Positions 43,890 to 52,154 of a DNA stretch of 64,000 bases are shown in pieces. The notes under the pieces are model-generated. The model had not been told where the DNA came from. It saw only the letters and a program-made list of their open reading frames with translations, and made no database searches. This DNA is from Brachybacterium sp. FME24 (GTDB lineage Bacteria > Actinomycetota > Actinomycetes > Actinomycetales > Dermabacteraceae). The number at the start of each line of letters is the position of its first letter. The stretch's first letter is position 1. The stretch spans positions 124,001 through 188,000 of the forward strand of contig NZ_JABUXV010000001.1 of assembly GCF_014897705.1 (NCBI RefSeq), written 5' to 3'. A program made the translations under genes and the position numbers.

Positions 43890-44516
43890 ATGAACCTGAT
43901 CGAGATCCGCCACCCCGCCGGCAGTCTGAGCCCGGACGACCAAGCCGTGATGGCGGCCGAGATCGTCACCGGGCTGACCGGCGACACAGGTGATGACACC
44001 GTGCCCGAGTCGACCCTCCGCCGGGCCCGGGCGATGACCCACGTCGCCTTCACCGAACACTCCGGCTGGCACACGGGCGATGGCTCCTGGGGAGCGCCCG
44101 GGGACGTTCCCCCATTGTGGATCACCGTGACCGTGCCCGAAGCCTGGCGCGACGAGATGGCGCGGCACGAGATGGGCTGGCTCCGCCGTGCCGTGCGCCG
44201 CGTCGATGCCGACCACGGCTGGCAGCGGCCCGACGGCTGGCTGTGGATCACCATGATCGGGGTCGCCGATGGGAGCATCGGCCTGGACGGCAAGGCGTCG
44301 ACGGCGGACCAGGTCGTCGCCGAGCTGAGCCGGGAGTTCCGGGCCGACCTGGACGCCGGAAAGATCGAGGTGCCCGAGGGGATGCTGCTGGACCCGATGT
44401 GCGGAATGCTCGTCAAGGACACACCTCGAGCGATCACCCTCGAGCACGACGGCACCAGGTACGGCTTCTGTGCCCACTCCTGTCGGGACGCCTTCGTACG
44501 TCAACCTGCCTCGTGA
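43890..44516 (+). CDS. Tautomerase-like / YHS-domain fusion protein
   Basis: 208 residues. The first ~155 look like two 4-oxalocrotonate-tautomerase-type units in tandem (MNLIEIRHPAGSLSPDDQAVMAAEI... and PPLWITVTVPEAWRDEMARHEMG...), but the catalytic N-terminal Pro is Asn. The last ~40 are a YHS metal-binding domain, DPMCGMLVKDT...YGFCAHSCRDAF, with three Cys. GGGAGAG lies a few bases before the ATG. The divergent MmyB regulator probably controls it. Combination of a tautomerase-like fold with YHS suggests copper or redox-linked chemistry; this is inference. Confidence 0.75.
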   Translation: MNLIEIRHPAGSLSPDDQAVMAAEIVTGLTGDTGDDTVPESTLRRARAMTHVAFTEHSGWHTGDGSWGAPGDVPPLWITVTVPEAWRDEMARHEMGWLRRAVRRVDADHGWQRPDGWLWITMIGVADGSIGLDGKASTADQVVAELSREFRADLDAGKIEVPEGMLLDPMCGMLVKDTPRAITLEHDGTRYGFCAHSCRDAFVRQPAS

Positions 44517-44664
44517 TGGTCGGAAGCGATCCGAACGGCAACGACTTGGGGACCACCCGCGCGTCGATACGGATCTCGACCGGGCCCCGCATCTGATCAA
44601 CGTCGGCGGCCACACCTGATCTCGGATCGATCCCGACGCGAAGGTCAGCGGCAGGCGCGTTTTC

Positions 44665-44699
44665 AGCGGACAGATTCTGTCCGCTACCGCTCATATCGT
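44665..44699 (+). promoter_or_regulatory. Perfect 21-bp operator plus -10, upstream of VOC gene
   Basis: Arms AGCGGACAGA (44665-44674) and TCTGTCCGCT (44676-44685) flank a single T, a perfect inverted repeat. TATCGT at 44694-44699 is a good -10, so the palindrome covers the -35. No regulator gene is next to it. Confidence 0.65.
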
Positions 44700-44747
44700 G
44701 TCCTCCAGGTCGCGGTCACGCGACGCCCCACACCTCAGGAGACGACA

Positions 44748-45128
44748 ATGCAGCTCGCTGCCACCCGCATCATCACCGACGACGTCGACGCGCTCGTCGC
44801 GTTCTACGAGAAGGCCACCGGAATCACCGCCCGACGGCTGCACCCGATGTTCGCTGAGCTGCGCACGGAGACCGGCACGCTCGCGATCGCCAGCTCGGCC
44901 ACCGTGCCGCTTCTCGGCGCCGATGCCGCCGAGGCCCGCGCGAACCGCACCGTCATGCTGGACTTCCTCGTCGAGAACGTCGACGCCACCTCTCGAGCAC
45001 TGCGCGACGTGGTCGAGGAGTTCGTCAAGGAGCCGACAGACATGCCGTGGGGAAACCGGTCACTGCTGGCCCGGGACCCCGACGGCAACCTGATCAACTT
45101 CTTCAGGCCGATCGCCGCAGAGCAGTAG
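44748..45128 (+). CDS. VOC-family (glyoxalase/bleomycin-resistance-like) protein
   Basis: 126-residue single-unit VOC protein (MQLAATRIITDDVDALVAFY..., ending DPDGNLINFFRPI). Metal-dependent VOC proteins act as glyoxalases, dioxygenases or drug-binding proteins; the ligand residues are not certain here. AGGAG precedes the ATG. A close paralogue lies at 54647. A strong orphan operator upstream implies control by a regulator encoded elsewhere. Confidence 0.85.
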   Translation: MQLAATRIITDDVDALVAFYEKATGITARRLHPMFAELRTETGTLAIASSATVPLLGADAAEARANRTVMLDFLVENVDATSRALRDVVEEFVKEPTDMPWGNRSLLARDPDGNLINFFRPIAAEQ

Positions 45129-45204
45129 ACGTTCCGGTTCTCCTCACCAAACCCGGGGGGCAACACCACTGTCGAGTCCGCCGACCCTGCGTACCGTGGT
45201 CGGT

Positions 45205-45459
45205 ATGGAAAAATTCTTTGACTCCATTCGCCGCCTCGGCCTCCGGCGCGGCCCCCGACGCGTCGTCGCAGGCATCGGCGGAAGCCTCGCCGAGATGTCC
45301 GGACTCAACGTGTGGCTGGTCCGTGCGGCCGTCCTCCTGTCCTTCTTGCTGCCGGTACTGGGAGTCGGTGCATACCTGGTGGTCTGGGTCCTGACTCCCT
45401 GGCAGGACGGCCGCATCCCGTTGGAGCAGGCCTTGGGAGGCCGACGCGAACGGCGGTGA
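45205..45459 (+). CDS. PspC-domain membrane protein
   Basis: 84 residues: a basic N-terminus, the PspC motif VVAGIGGSLAEMSGLNVWLVRA and one or two helices (AAVLLSFLLPVLGVGAYLVVWVLTP). PspC proteins sense or stabilise membrane stress. TACCGT lies seven bases before the ATG (probable leaderless start). Not in an operon. Confidence 0.85.
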   Translation: MEKFFDSIRRLGLRRGPRRVVAGIGGSLAEMSGLNVWLVRAAVLLSFLLPVLGVGAYLVVWVLTPWQDGRIPLEQALGGRRERR

Positions 45460-45479
45460 CTCCTCCCCGGCACCCGCTG

Positions 45480-46028
45480 TCAGCCTTCGGCGAACCACTT
45501 GTCGATGGCTCGAACCACCTCGACGTGGATCTCGGCCGTGCGCACGGGATCCGCGACCTGCAGACCGTGGTCCGCGTCAGCGACCTCGAGCACCTCGGCG
45601 GAGAGTGACGCAGCGATCTCGCTGTCCCAGATCCCGGTATCGCCGGTGCCCCCGATGAGGAGCTGCCGGCCCGGATGAGCGTCGATCGCCTTCGCCACGC
45701 GAGCTTCCTTCACGAGCGGGGTCAGCCAGACCGCATCGATCCGATGCTCGGCGGCGTACGGCGCCGCCAGCGTGCCCAGCGATTTCCCGATCACCCGAAT
45801 CGGTCCCGGGTGATCTCCGATCGCGGCGGCCAGCTCGTCCCCGATCTGCTGCGTCCCCCACTCGTCCGACGGTCTCCAGCTGACTTCGCGAACGTCCCAC
45901 CCATGACTGAGAGCAACCTGACCTGCGAAGTTGAGCAGCGGCATGGCACAGGTGTACCAGCGCCCGGGAAGCAGGATCACCAGGCCGGAGGACGTGGGCA
46001 ACGCCGGCCAGTTCATATAGTCACTCAC
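45480..46028 (-). CDS. Alpha/beta-hydrolase
   Basis: 182 residues with the nucleophile elbow IGKSLGTLA (G-x-S-x-G) and a late His in DADHGLQV, the catalytic Ser-His pair of small esterases. A GTG at 46028 overlaps by four bases the stop of a 44-residue gene upstream (GTGA), so I start here; an internal ATG (46016) would shorten it by four residues. Substrate unknown. Confidence 0.8.
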   Translation of the reverse strand: MSDYMNWPALPTSSGLVILLPGRWYTCAMPLLNFAGQVALSHGWDVREVSWRPSDEWGTQQIGDELAAAIGDHPGPIRVIGKSLGTLAAPYAAEHRIDAVWLTPLVKEARVAKAIDAHPGRQLLIGGTGDTGIWDSEIAASLSAEVLEVADADHGLQVADPVRTAEIHVEVVRAIDKWFAEG

Positions 46029-46159
46029 TGCTCCACCTCGATCGCTGATGCGAGTCCACCCGACGCTGCGCCGATACGGGTTTCGACGACGGTGCCGACG
46101 CTTCCGGTCATCGTGCTGCCGGTGATCTGGACCGTATCGCCGATCGTGAACTTGTCCAT
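46025..46159 (-). CDS. Small KOW/SH3-like protein, 44 aa
   Basis: MDKFTIGDTVQITGSTMTGS opens a 44-residue, all-beta-looking peptide ending SAIEVEQ; GDTVQITGS followed by GSVGTVVETRIG resembles a KOW/SH3 barrel half. It is too short for most gene finders, ends in a GTGA overlap with the hydrolase gene, and is therefore likely translated. Family unknown. Confidence 0.5.
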   Translation of the reverse strand: MDKFTIGDTVQITGSTMTGSVGTVVETRIGAASGGLASAIEVEQ

Positions 46160-46319
46160 GCCGGCCATGGTAGTGACCACGCTCCCGATGGTCGCTGCCC
46201 GACTGCATCACTTCGCGTCGTCGCGGGAATCGGCGGTCGTCGCGCCGAGAGGTCCGGAACCCCTACCGCATCGTCGGCTCTCAGCGGGGACAGATCGATG
46301 CGGCCATGGATGACGCGTG

Positions 46320-46925
46320 TCAGGACAGCTCTGCACTGTCCCAGCGCTGCATCGCGAGGTCGACAGCGCCGAGCAGGTCGGCTCGAGACGCACCATCCCG
46401 AGCAAGCTGAGCGTTTCCCTCCCACAATGCGGAGACGTGCAGCGCATGTGCTCGCGGAGGACTGCCCTCGGACATCGCGCGTGCGGCGATATCCGCCGTC
46501 GCCTTGGCCTCGATCATCGCCGTGACCGAGTCCCGTCGCCGGCGAAGGTCGACGGCGATCGGAGCCGACGCGGGCAGATGATTCGTCGCACCGTTGACGA
46601 TCAGACAGCCGTGCGGACGGTCAGGCAGAGTCTGTTGCTGCGCGGCGTTGCGCAGAAGAATCGCCGCCGCGTGCCGCGCCGTGGGTGCGGACGCCGCCTC
46701 GTCGACGTAACCGCCATACCGCCGCGAGTACTCGTCCACGACCTCAGCGAACAGCGCGGCCTTGTTGCCGAACGCGGCATACAAGCTGGAGTCGGAGACG
46801 CCGAGAGCCGCGGTCAGGTCCTTGACCCCCACCACGTCGTAGCCCCGCCCCCAGAACAGATCCATTGCCCTGTCCAGGGCCAGTCCCCGGTCGAAGCCAC
46901 GGGGTCGTCCGGTTCGCTGTGCCAT
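46320..46925 (-). CDS. TetR-family regulator
   Basis: 201 residues; HTH VGVKDLTAALGVSDSSLYAAFGNKAALFAEVV, with C-terminal HGCLIVNGATNHLP typical of TetR proteins controlling SDR/MFS pairs. The start ATG follows TAGAGT-n6 (46937-46932), so the mRNA is probably leaderless. Divergent from an SDR and MFS operon with a large inverted repeat between. Confidence 0.88.
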   Translation of the reverse strand: MAQRTGRPRGFDRGLALDRAMDLFWGRGYDVVGVKDLTAALGVSDSSLYAAFGNKAALFAEVVDEYSRRYGGYVDEAASAPTARHAAAILLRNAAQQQTLPDRPHGCLIVNGATNHLPASAPIAVDLRRRRDSVTAMIEAKATADIAARAMSEGSPPRAHALHVSALWEGNAQLARDGASRADLLGAVDLAMQRWDSAELS

Positions 46926-46940
46926 GACCCCACTCTAGAG

Positions 46941-46979
46941 CGATCCCTCCAGAAGTGTGTACTCTTGTTCTGGAGAGAT
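46941..46979. promoter_or_regulatory. Inverted repeat operator, tetR/SDR
   Basis: GATCCCTCCAGAA (46941-46953) and TTCTGGAGAGATC (46967-46979) match at 12 of 13 positions as inverted arms, 13-base spacer. The spacer contains TACTCT (46959-46964), a likely -10 for the SDR operon, so binding would block it. Confidence 0.7.
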
Positions 46980-46999
46980 CACTACAGAAGAGGTTGGAG

Positions 47000-47755
47000 A
47001 TGAGGACATTGGCCGGGAAGACGGCATTGGTCACGGGAGGGAGCGGCGGTATCGGTCGCGCCGTGTCGCTGCGACTGGCGATCGAAGGGGCTTCGGTCGC
47101 CGTCCACTTCGCCGAAGACCGCGACGCGGCCGAGGCGACGAGATCCCTGATCCGAGCGCGTGGCGGTCGGGCGACGACGATCCAGGCGAAGTTCGGCGAC
47201 CGCGAGCCCGAGACGGTCGCACGGCATCTCTGGGAAGCGTTCGACCATCACCACGAGGGCCTCGACATCCTGGTCAACGCCGCGGGAGCCGTGCACTCAC
47301 GCAAGCCCATCGGCGAACTCACCAGCGGTGACCTCGATGAGGCGTTGGTGGTCAACTCCGTGACACCGCTCATCGTCACGCAGCAGGCCCTGCACCGGAT
47401 CCGCGATGGCGGCAGCATCGTCAACGTGTCAGCACACCTGACCCGGGGTGCGTACCAGCCCGACCTGGTCGCGTACGCGATCAGCAAGGCCGCTGTCGAC
47501 GTCTGGACGCCCACGCTGGCCACACAGCTCGGCGCGCGCGGGATTCGAGTCAACTCGGTTGCTCCGGGGGTCGTCGACACCGATATGAACACCGAGTGGC
47601 TGGGGCACTCGCGCGAGATGGTTGCGGGGCTGTCCCCGCTCGGCCGCATTGCCGAACCCGACGACGTCGCCGATGTCATCGCCTTCCTTGCCGGCCCGGA
47701 CGCCCGTTGGGTCACCGGCGAGCGCATCGACGTCTCTGGCGGATCATTGCTGTGA
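47000..47755 (+). CDS. SDR-family NAD(P)-dependent oxidoreductase
   Basis: 251-residue classical SDR. VTGGSGGIGRAVSL is the cofactor motif, VNAAGAVHS the NAG-type segment, and YAISKAAV the catalytic Tyr-Lys; NSVAPGVVDTDMN and the C-terminal GERIDVSGGSLL are typical. GGTTGGAG precedes the ATG. Stop overlaps the MFS gene start (GTGA), so the SDR and pump form an operon under the divergent TetR. Confidence 0.88.
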   Translation: MRTLAGKTALVTGGSGGIGRAVSLRLAIEGASVAVHFAEDRDAAEATRSLIRARGGRATTIQAKFGDREPETVARHLWEAFDHHHEGLDILVNAAGAVHSRKPIGELTSGDLDEALVVNSVTPLIVTQQALHRIRDGGSIVNVSAHLTRGAYQPDLVAYAISKAAVDVWTPTLATQLGARGIRVNSVAPGVVDTDMNTEWLGHSREMVAGLSPLGRIAEPDDVADVIAFLAGPDARWVTGERIDVSGGSLL

Positions 47756-49200
47756 CCAGCGGGCAGAAGGTGTCCGATCGGCTGGCGAACCCGCCGTGGG
47801 TCCAGTTCGCCGTGGTGGCCAGCATCGAGTTCCTGACCGTGATGGACGCGTCGGTCGTCAATATCGCGCTGCCGTCGATGCGTAACGAACTGGGCCTCAA
47901 CGACGCGCAGACCACCTGGATCGTCTCGAGCTACCTCGTCGCCTTCGCCGGCACACTGCTGCTGTTCGGCCGGGTCTCTGACCTGGCCGGCCACCGCACC
48001 CTGTTCATGGTCGGCACTGCCCTGTTCATGGCCGCGTCCCTCCTCTGCGGTCTCGCCGACGAGCGGCTGACCTTGCTCCTGGGCCGTGCACTGCAGGGGC
48101 TGGGCGCAGCCATGGTGATGCCAGCGGCACTGGCCTTGATCATGGCGATGTTCCCCGAGGGCCCTTCACGGCGGCGGGCCCTCGGACTCTTCAGCGGCCT
48201 GGCGGGCGTGGCAGCACCGATCGGCCTGGTCGTCGGGGGCCTGCTGTCCAGCCTGGATTGGCACCTGATCTTCTGGATCAACCTCCCCGTCGGAGTGATC
48301 GTGCTCTTCCTCGGTCGCCGCACCCTGCCTGCGAGCGTGCGCTCCGTCGGCCACGTGGACGCCGCGGGAGCCGTAGCGGCCACAGGCTCGCTGATGCTGC
48401 TGACTTACGCCTTGGTCGACGCCGGGATCGCTGGATGGACGATGGCATCAGGTGCGGCCTTCACGGCGGCCGTCACCCTGGCATGCGTCTTCATCTGGCG
48501 ACAACGAGTCGCCCCTGAACCCGTGATACCTCGCTCGCTGCTTCGTCACCGCACGACCACAGCCGGAGCGGCCCTGTTCGTCGTCGTGGGCACACTGCTG
48601 CTGTCGACCTTCTTCGTGGTGACGATGTTTCTCCAGGAGGTTCGCCTCTATGATCCGGTCACGGCTGCACTTGTCTACCTGCCCGTGCCGCTTGCCATGC
48701 TCCTGGGCAGTTCCATAGCCCCCAGGGCACTGGCACGGAGGGCGCCCCGGTCGGTGCTCGCGGGGGGACTGCTCATCCAGGCCGGCGGGCTCGTGTGCCT
48801 CGCCCTGTTCACCGGGGTGGGCGGAAGCATCACCCTCGGCTTCCAGATCCCGGCGGCGGTGTGGGCTTTCGGCCTGGGACTGTCGGTCGTGACGTCTTTC
48901 GTGGTGTGCACCTCCCACGTGCCCCCACCCTTGGTGGGGGCAGCGTCAGGGCTGGCGACCTGCGCGTATCAGGGAGGTGGAGCGGTCGGCCTGTCCCTGG
49001 TGACGCTGTTGGCGCAGTCGACCACCGACAGCACCGACGACCTGACGGCCGAACGTGCTGCCCTGGCAGGTCAGCACGTCGCTCTCTGGGCGCTTGCTGC
49101 GGCAGCCCTGATCGGGGCTGTGTGCACCGCGGTGCTGCTCCGCCGCGAGACGAGTGACCACCCCGTGGACACGTCAGATATGCCTAGTGGCCGAGGTTGA
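47752..49200 (+). CDS. MFS drug exporter, DHA2 family
   Basis: 482 residues and about 14 helices: VMDASVVNIALPSM in helix 1, FGRVSDLAGHRTLF between helices 2 and 3, GRALQGLGAAMVMPAALALI in helix 4. This is a DHA2-type drug efflux pump. Starts at a GTG overlapping the SDR stop; its 3' end overlaps the convergent NAD(P)-binding gene by 17 bp. Confidence 0.88.
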   Translation: MTSGQKVSDRLANPPWVQFAVVASIEFLTVMDASVVNIALPSMRNELGLNDAQTTWIVSSYLVAFAGTLLLFGRVSDLAGHRTLFMVGTALFMAASLLCGLADERLTLLLGRALQGLGAAMVMPAALALIMAMFPEGPSRRRALGLFSGLAGVAAPIGLVVGGLLSSLDWHLIFWINLPVGVIVLFLGRRTLPASVRSVGHVDAAGAVAATGSLMLLTYALVDAGIAGWTMASGAAFTAAVTLACVFIWRQRVAPEPVIPRSLLRHRTTTAGAALFVVVGTLLLSTFFVVTMFLQEVRLYDPVTAALVYLPVPLAMLLGSSIAPRALARRAPRSVLAGGLLIQAGGLVCLALFTGVGGSITLGFQIPAAVWAFGLGLSVVTSFVVCTSHVPPPLVGAASGLATCAYQGGGAVGLSLVTLLAQSTTDSTDDLTAERAALAGQHVALWALAAAALIGAVCTAVLLRRETSDHPVDTSDMPSGRG

Positions 49201-49831
49201 CCTGCTCCCTGTGACGGTCGCCGCTCTCGATCAGGTCGACGAACCCGAGGGCGTAGTCAGCAGCGGAGATCGAGCCGCCGCCGTCGGGCTGAACCGAGAC
49301 CTCGTCGCCGAGCCGATAGCGGCCGAGCCGCTGCGCTGGCATATGTGCGCCGAAACGGAGCGCCGGGCTCACAAAGACCCAGTTGAGTGTCTCGGGGGTG
49401 GCCGGAAGGTCCTCGATGATCAGACCCGACCCATCGCGGATCTCGTCGTGGAGCTCTGCGGGGATGTCGCTGAGATCGGTCACGAAGCGATCCGCCCCAG
49501 GCGCTGGGCGCAGCGAGGAGTAGCCGCCGACGATGTACAGGGGAACGCCTGCAGCATCTGCCAGGCGGCCGGCGCTGCGGTAGAAGCCGCGGAAGCTCGG
49601 GGCGAGCGGGCCGCGGGCGGAGTACGCCCCCACGACGACCTCCGCACTCTCGATGACCTGCGACAGCGTCGCCTCATCAGTGGCGTCTCCCTGAACATAG
49701 ATCACGTCAGGGGTTGGCTGCTCGGGGAGCGAACGGCTCAGTGCGGTGACCTGGTGACCGCGAGCAGCGGCCTCGGCGACGATGGCTGAACCGGCGTAGC
49801 CGGTTCCGCCGATGACGGTGATGCGAGACAT
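49184..49831 (-). CDS. NAD(P)H-binding oxidoreductase
   Basis: 215 residues of the NmrA/YwnB-like type: MSRITVIGGTGYAGSAIV is the Rossmann glycine motif, with GDATDEATL and a late PAQRLGRYRLGDEVSVQPDG. These small NAD(P)-binding proteins often reduce quinones or sense redox. Divergent from an HxlR regulator, the usual arrangement for redox-controlled pairs. Confidence 0.82.
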   Translation of the reverse strand: MSRITVIGGTGYAGSAIVAEAAARGHQVTALSRSLPEQPTPDVIYVQGDATDEATLSQVIESAEVVVGAYSARGPLAPSFRGFYRSAGRLADAAGVPLYIVGGYSSLRPAPGADRFVTDLSDIPAELHDEIRDGSGLIIEDLPATPETLNWVFVSPALRFGAHMPAQRLGRYRLGDEVSVQPDGGGSISAADYALGFVDLIESGDRHREQVNLGH

Positions 49832-49918
49832 GAGATGCCTTTCGACGATGAGGTGGCGTCGGACGGCGCCACCTGGTTACCGTAGGAGAGCAGATCTCTT
49901 ATCGGAAGAAGGCACTTC

Positions 49919-49929
49919 GTGGTAACCAC
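49919..49929. promoter_or_regulatory. Palindrome GTGGT-A-ACCAC over hxlR start
   Basis: Perfect 5-bp arms around one A overlapping the hxlR GTG start codon; a related TGGTTACC lies at 49874-49881. Possibly an autoregulatory site, but short and partly coding. Confidence 0.35.
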
Positions 49930-50308
49930 TAGGACCGAGTCCGCGCTCGACGGCAACCCCTACCGCGCGGACTGCCCTTCTCGCCGCATCCTGGATCGCA
50001 TCGGTGACCGCTGGACGGTGCTCATCGTCGGCGCCCTCTGGGACGACAGCGTCCGCTTCTCGGAGCTGCGCCGACGCGTGGAGGGCATCTCGCAGAAGAT
50101 GCTCACCCAAACCCTCCGCGCGCTGGAACGGGACGGGCTGGTGCGTCGCACCGTCCACCCCGAAGTTCCGGTCCGCGTCGAGTACACCCTCACCGAAGCG
50201 GGTCGCACCCTGCGCGAACCGCTGCGCGCTCTCGAGGAATGGTCGATAACCCATCTCCGCGACGTGTCGGCTTCCCAGGAAGCCCACGACCACACGGTGG
50301 CCTCCTGA
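49919..50308 (+). CDS. HxlR-family transcriptional regulator
   Basis: 129-residue winged-helix protein. CPSRRILDRIGDRWTVLIVGAL carries the redox-relevant Cys of the family, followed by the winged helix RFSELRRRVEGISQKMLTQTLRALERDGLV and the wing RVEYTLTEAG. AAGAAGG lies seven bases before the GTG start. Probably represses itself and the divergent NAD(P)H-binding gene, releasing on oxidation. Confidence 0.88.
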   Translation: MVTTRTESALDGNPYRADCPSRRILDRIGDRWTVLIVGALWDDSVRFSELRRRVEGISQKMLTQTLRALERDGLVRRTVHPEVPVRVEYTLTEAGRTLREPLRALEEWSITHLRDVSASQEAHDHTVAS

Positions 50309-50459
50309 CCGACGTCCCGCCCGTCTCCGGGCCGGGCACACTCAGCACAGAGCCGTCGATCACATCGCCACCTGGGCCGACGACCTCGGCTCCAGCACGG
50401 CCCCCGGCCATTCATCCCGCCGCCACGAAATGGTCACGGCGACGGCGTTCACTGTCTTC

Positions 50460-52097
50460 ATGGACAGCCTCTCGTCGCCGAACCGCCGATCCCTGCTCAA
50501 GGGGGCTGCCGCTGCGGCCCTCGCCACGTCCCTGCCCGTCGCCGGATCCGCGTCTGCGGCACCGGCGGCGCCGTCCGCCCCTGTCGGGTCCCGGCTGACA
50601 CTCCCTTCCGGCCTCCAGACGGGGGACGTCACCTCACGCTCTGCGGTGCTCTGGTCCCGCGCCTCGGGTGAGGGGCGGCTCCACGCCGTCCTGCACGCTC
50701 TCGACTCCCAGGGCGAGCGCATCATCGGCAACGGCAGAGGGCGCGGAAAGGACAACGGCCGGAACGGGCACCCGATCACCCTGCGCGGGCCCTGGGCCAC
50801 TGCGGAGACCGACTTCACCGCACGCGTCAGTGCGAAGGGCCTCCCCGACGGCACGACCTTCGAGACCGAGGTGTACTTCGAGGACGAGAACGGCCGGCGC
50901 AGCGAGGTCGGTGCCGGACGGTTCAGCACGGCCCCGGGCAAGCGGTCCGACGGCGCGCAGACGTTCGTCTGGACGGCCGATACCGCCGGCCAGGGCTATG
51001 GCATCAACCCCGACGTCGGCGGCATGTTCGGCTACGAGACCATGCGATCCTTCTCCCCCGACTTCTTCCTCCACGCCGGCGACACCATCTACGCGGACGG
51101 TCCGATCACCGAATCCCTGGAGGAGCCGGACGGCGCCGTCTGGCGCAACCTGGTCACCGAGGAGGTGGCGAAGGTGGCGGAGACGCTGCGGGAGTTCCGT
51201 GGCCGCCACAGCTACAACCTGATGGACGAGAACATCCGCGCGATGTACGCCGAGGTCCCCGTGATCGCCACCTGGGACGACCACGAGACCACGAACAACT
51301 GGTGGGCCGGCGAGGTGCTCACGGACGAGCAGTACACGGTGCGCGACGTGAACACCCTCGCCGCCCGGGGCCGTCGTGCCTGGCAGGAGTACCAGCCGAT
51401 CGCCGAGGTGCGCGCCCTGTCCCCCGGCAGCGGCTTCGAGCCCGAGCGGATCTACCGCCTCATCGAGCGCGGCCCGGACCTGGACGTGTTCGTGCTCGAT
51501 ATGCGCACGCACAAGGGCGAGAACACGAACGGCCTGGAGCAGCAGGCCACCCCGATACTCGGCGAGGAGCAGCTGCAGTGGCTGCTGAAGGGGCTGCGGA
51601 GGTCGCAGGCGACCTGGAAGGTGATCCTCGCCGATCTGCCACTGGGCATCGTCGTCCCGGACGGGGCGGGCCAGGAGTCGATCTCCAATGCCGAGAACGG
51701 CGCACCATTGGGGCGGGAGCTCGAGCTGGCCCGACTGCTCTCGGGGATCAAGACGCAGAAGACGAAGAACATCGTGTTCCTCACCGGCGACGTCCACTAC
51801 TGCGCCGCCCACCACTACTCGCCCGAGCGAGCTGCGTTCACGGACTTCGACCCCTTCTGGGAGTTCGTCGCCGGTCCGATCAACGCCGGCTCCTTCGGGC
51901 CCAACGAGATGGATGGGACCTTCGGGCCGCAGGTGGACTTCCAGAAGGCCGGCCCGGCGCTGGGGTCCCCGCGCGACGGCGCCGGCCAGTTCTTCGGCCG
52001 GGTCCAGATCGCCCCGCAGGGCGATGAGTTCACCGTCGAGCTAATCGATGCCAACGGCGACGTGCAGTACACCCGCACCCTGATTCCGCAGCACTGA
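50460..52097 (+). CDS. phoD: PhoD-family phosphatase (second copy)
   Basis: 545 residues. Tat-type signal NRRSLLKGAAAAALATSLP, PhoD N-terminal beta domain (LQTGDVTSRSAVLWSRASG) and catalytic domain with LHAGDTIYADGP, ATWDDHETTNNWW and NIVFLTGDVHYC. Distinct from the PhoD at 20914: the N-terminal domain is longer and the metal-ligand spacing differs, so the two are paralogous subfamilies rather than duplicates. I start at 50460; an upstream in-frame extension has no signal-peptide logic. No PHO box noticed. Confidence 0.9.
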   Translation: MDSLSSPNRRSLLKGAAAAALATSLPVAGSASAAPAAPSAPVGSRLTLPSGLQTGDVTSRSAVLWSRASGEGRLHAVLHALDSQGERIIGNGRGRGKDNGRNGHPITLRGPWATAETDFTARVSAKGLPDGTTFETEVYFEDENGRRSEVGAGRFSTAPGKRSDGAQTFVWTADTAGQGYGINPDVGGMFGYETMRSFSPDFFLHAGDTIYADGPITESLEEPDGAVWRNLVTEEVAKVAETLREFRGRHSYNLMDENIRAMYAEVPVIATWDDHETTNNWWAGEVLTDEQYTVRDVNTLAARGRRAWQEYQPIAEVRALSPGSGFEPERIYRLIERGPDLDVFVLDMRTHKGENTNGLEQQATPILGEEQLQWLLKGLRRSQATWKVILADLPLGIVVPDGAGQESISNAENGAPLGRELELARLLSGIKTQKTKNIVFLTGDVHYCAAHHYSPERAAFTDFDPFWEFVAGPINAGSFGPNEMDGTFGPQVDFQKAGPALGSPRDGAGQFFGRVQIAPQGDEFTVELIDANGDVQYTRTLIPQH

Positions 52098-52154
52098 CCT
52101 CGTCCGGAGCGGACCTACCCTGAGAGGACGGGACCCACCGCAGAAGGAGACGAC

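Noticed and set aside
44434..44694. Minus-strand frame overlapping the orphan operator
   Set aside because: No ribosome-binding site or recognisable domain; it would place the operator inside a coding start.
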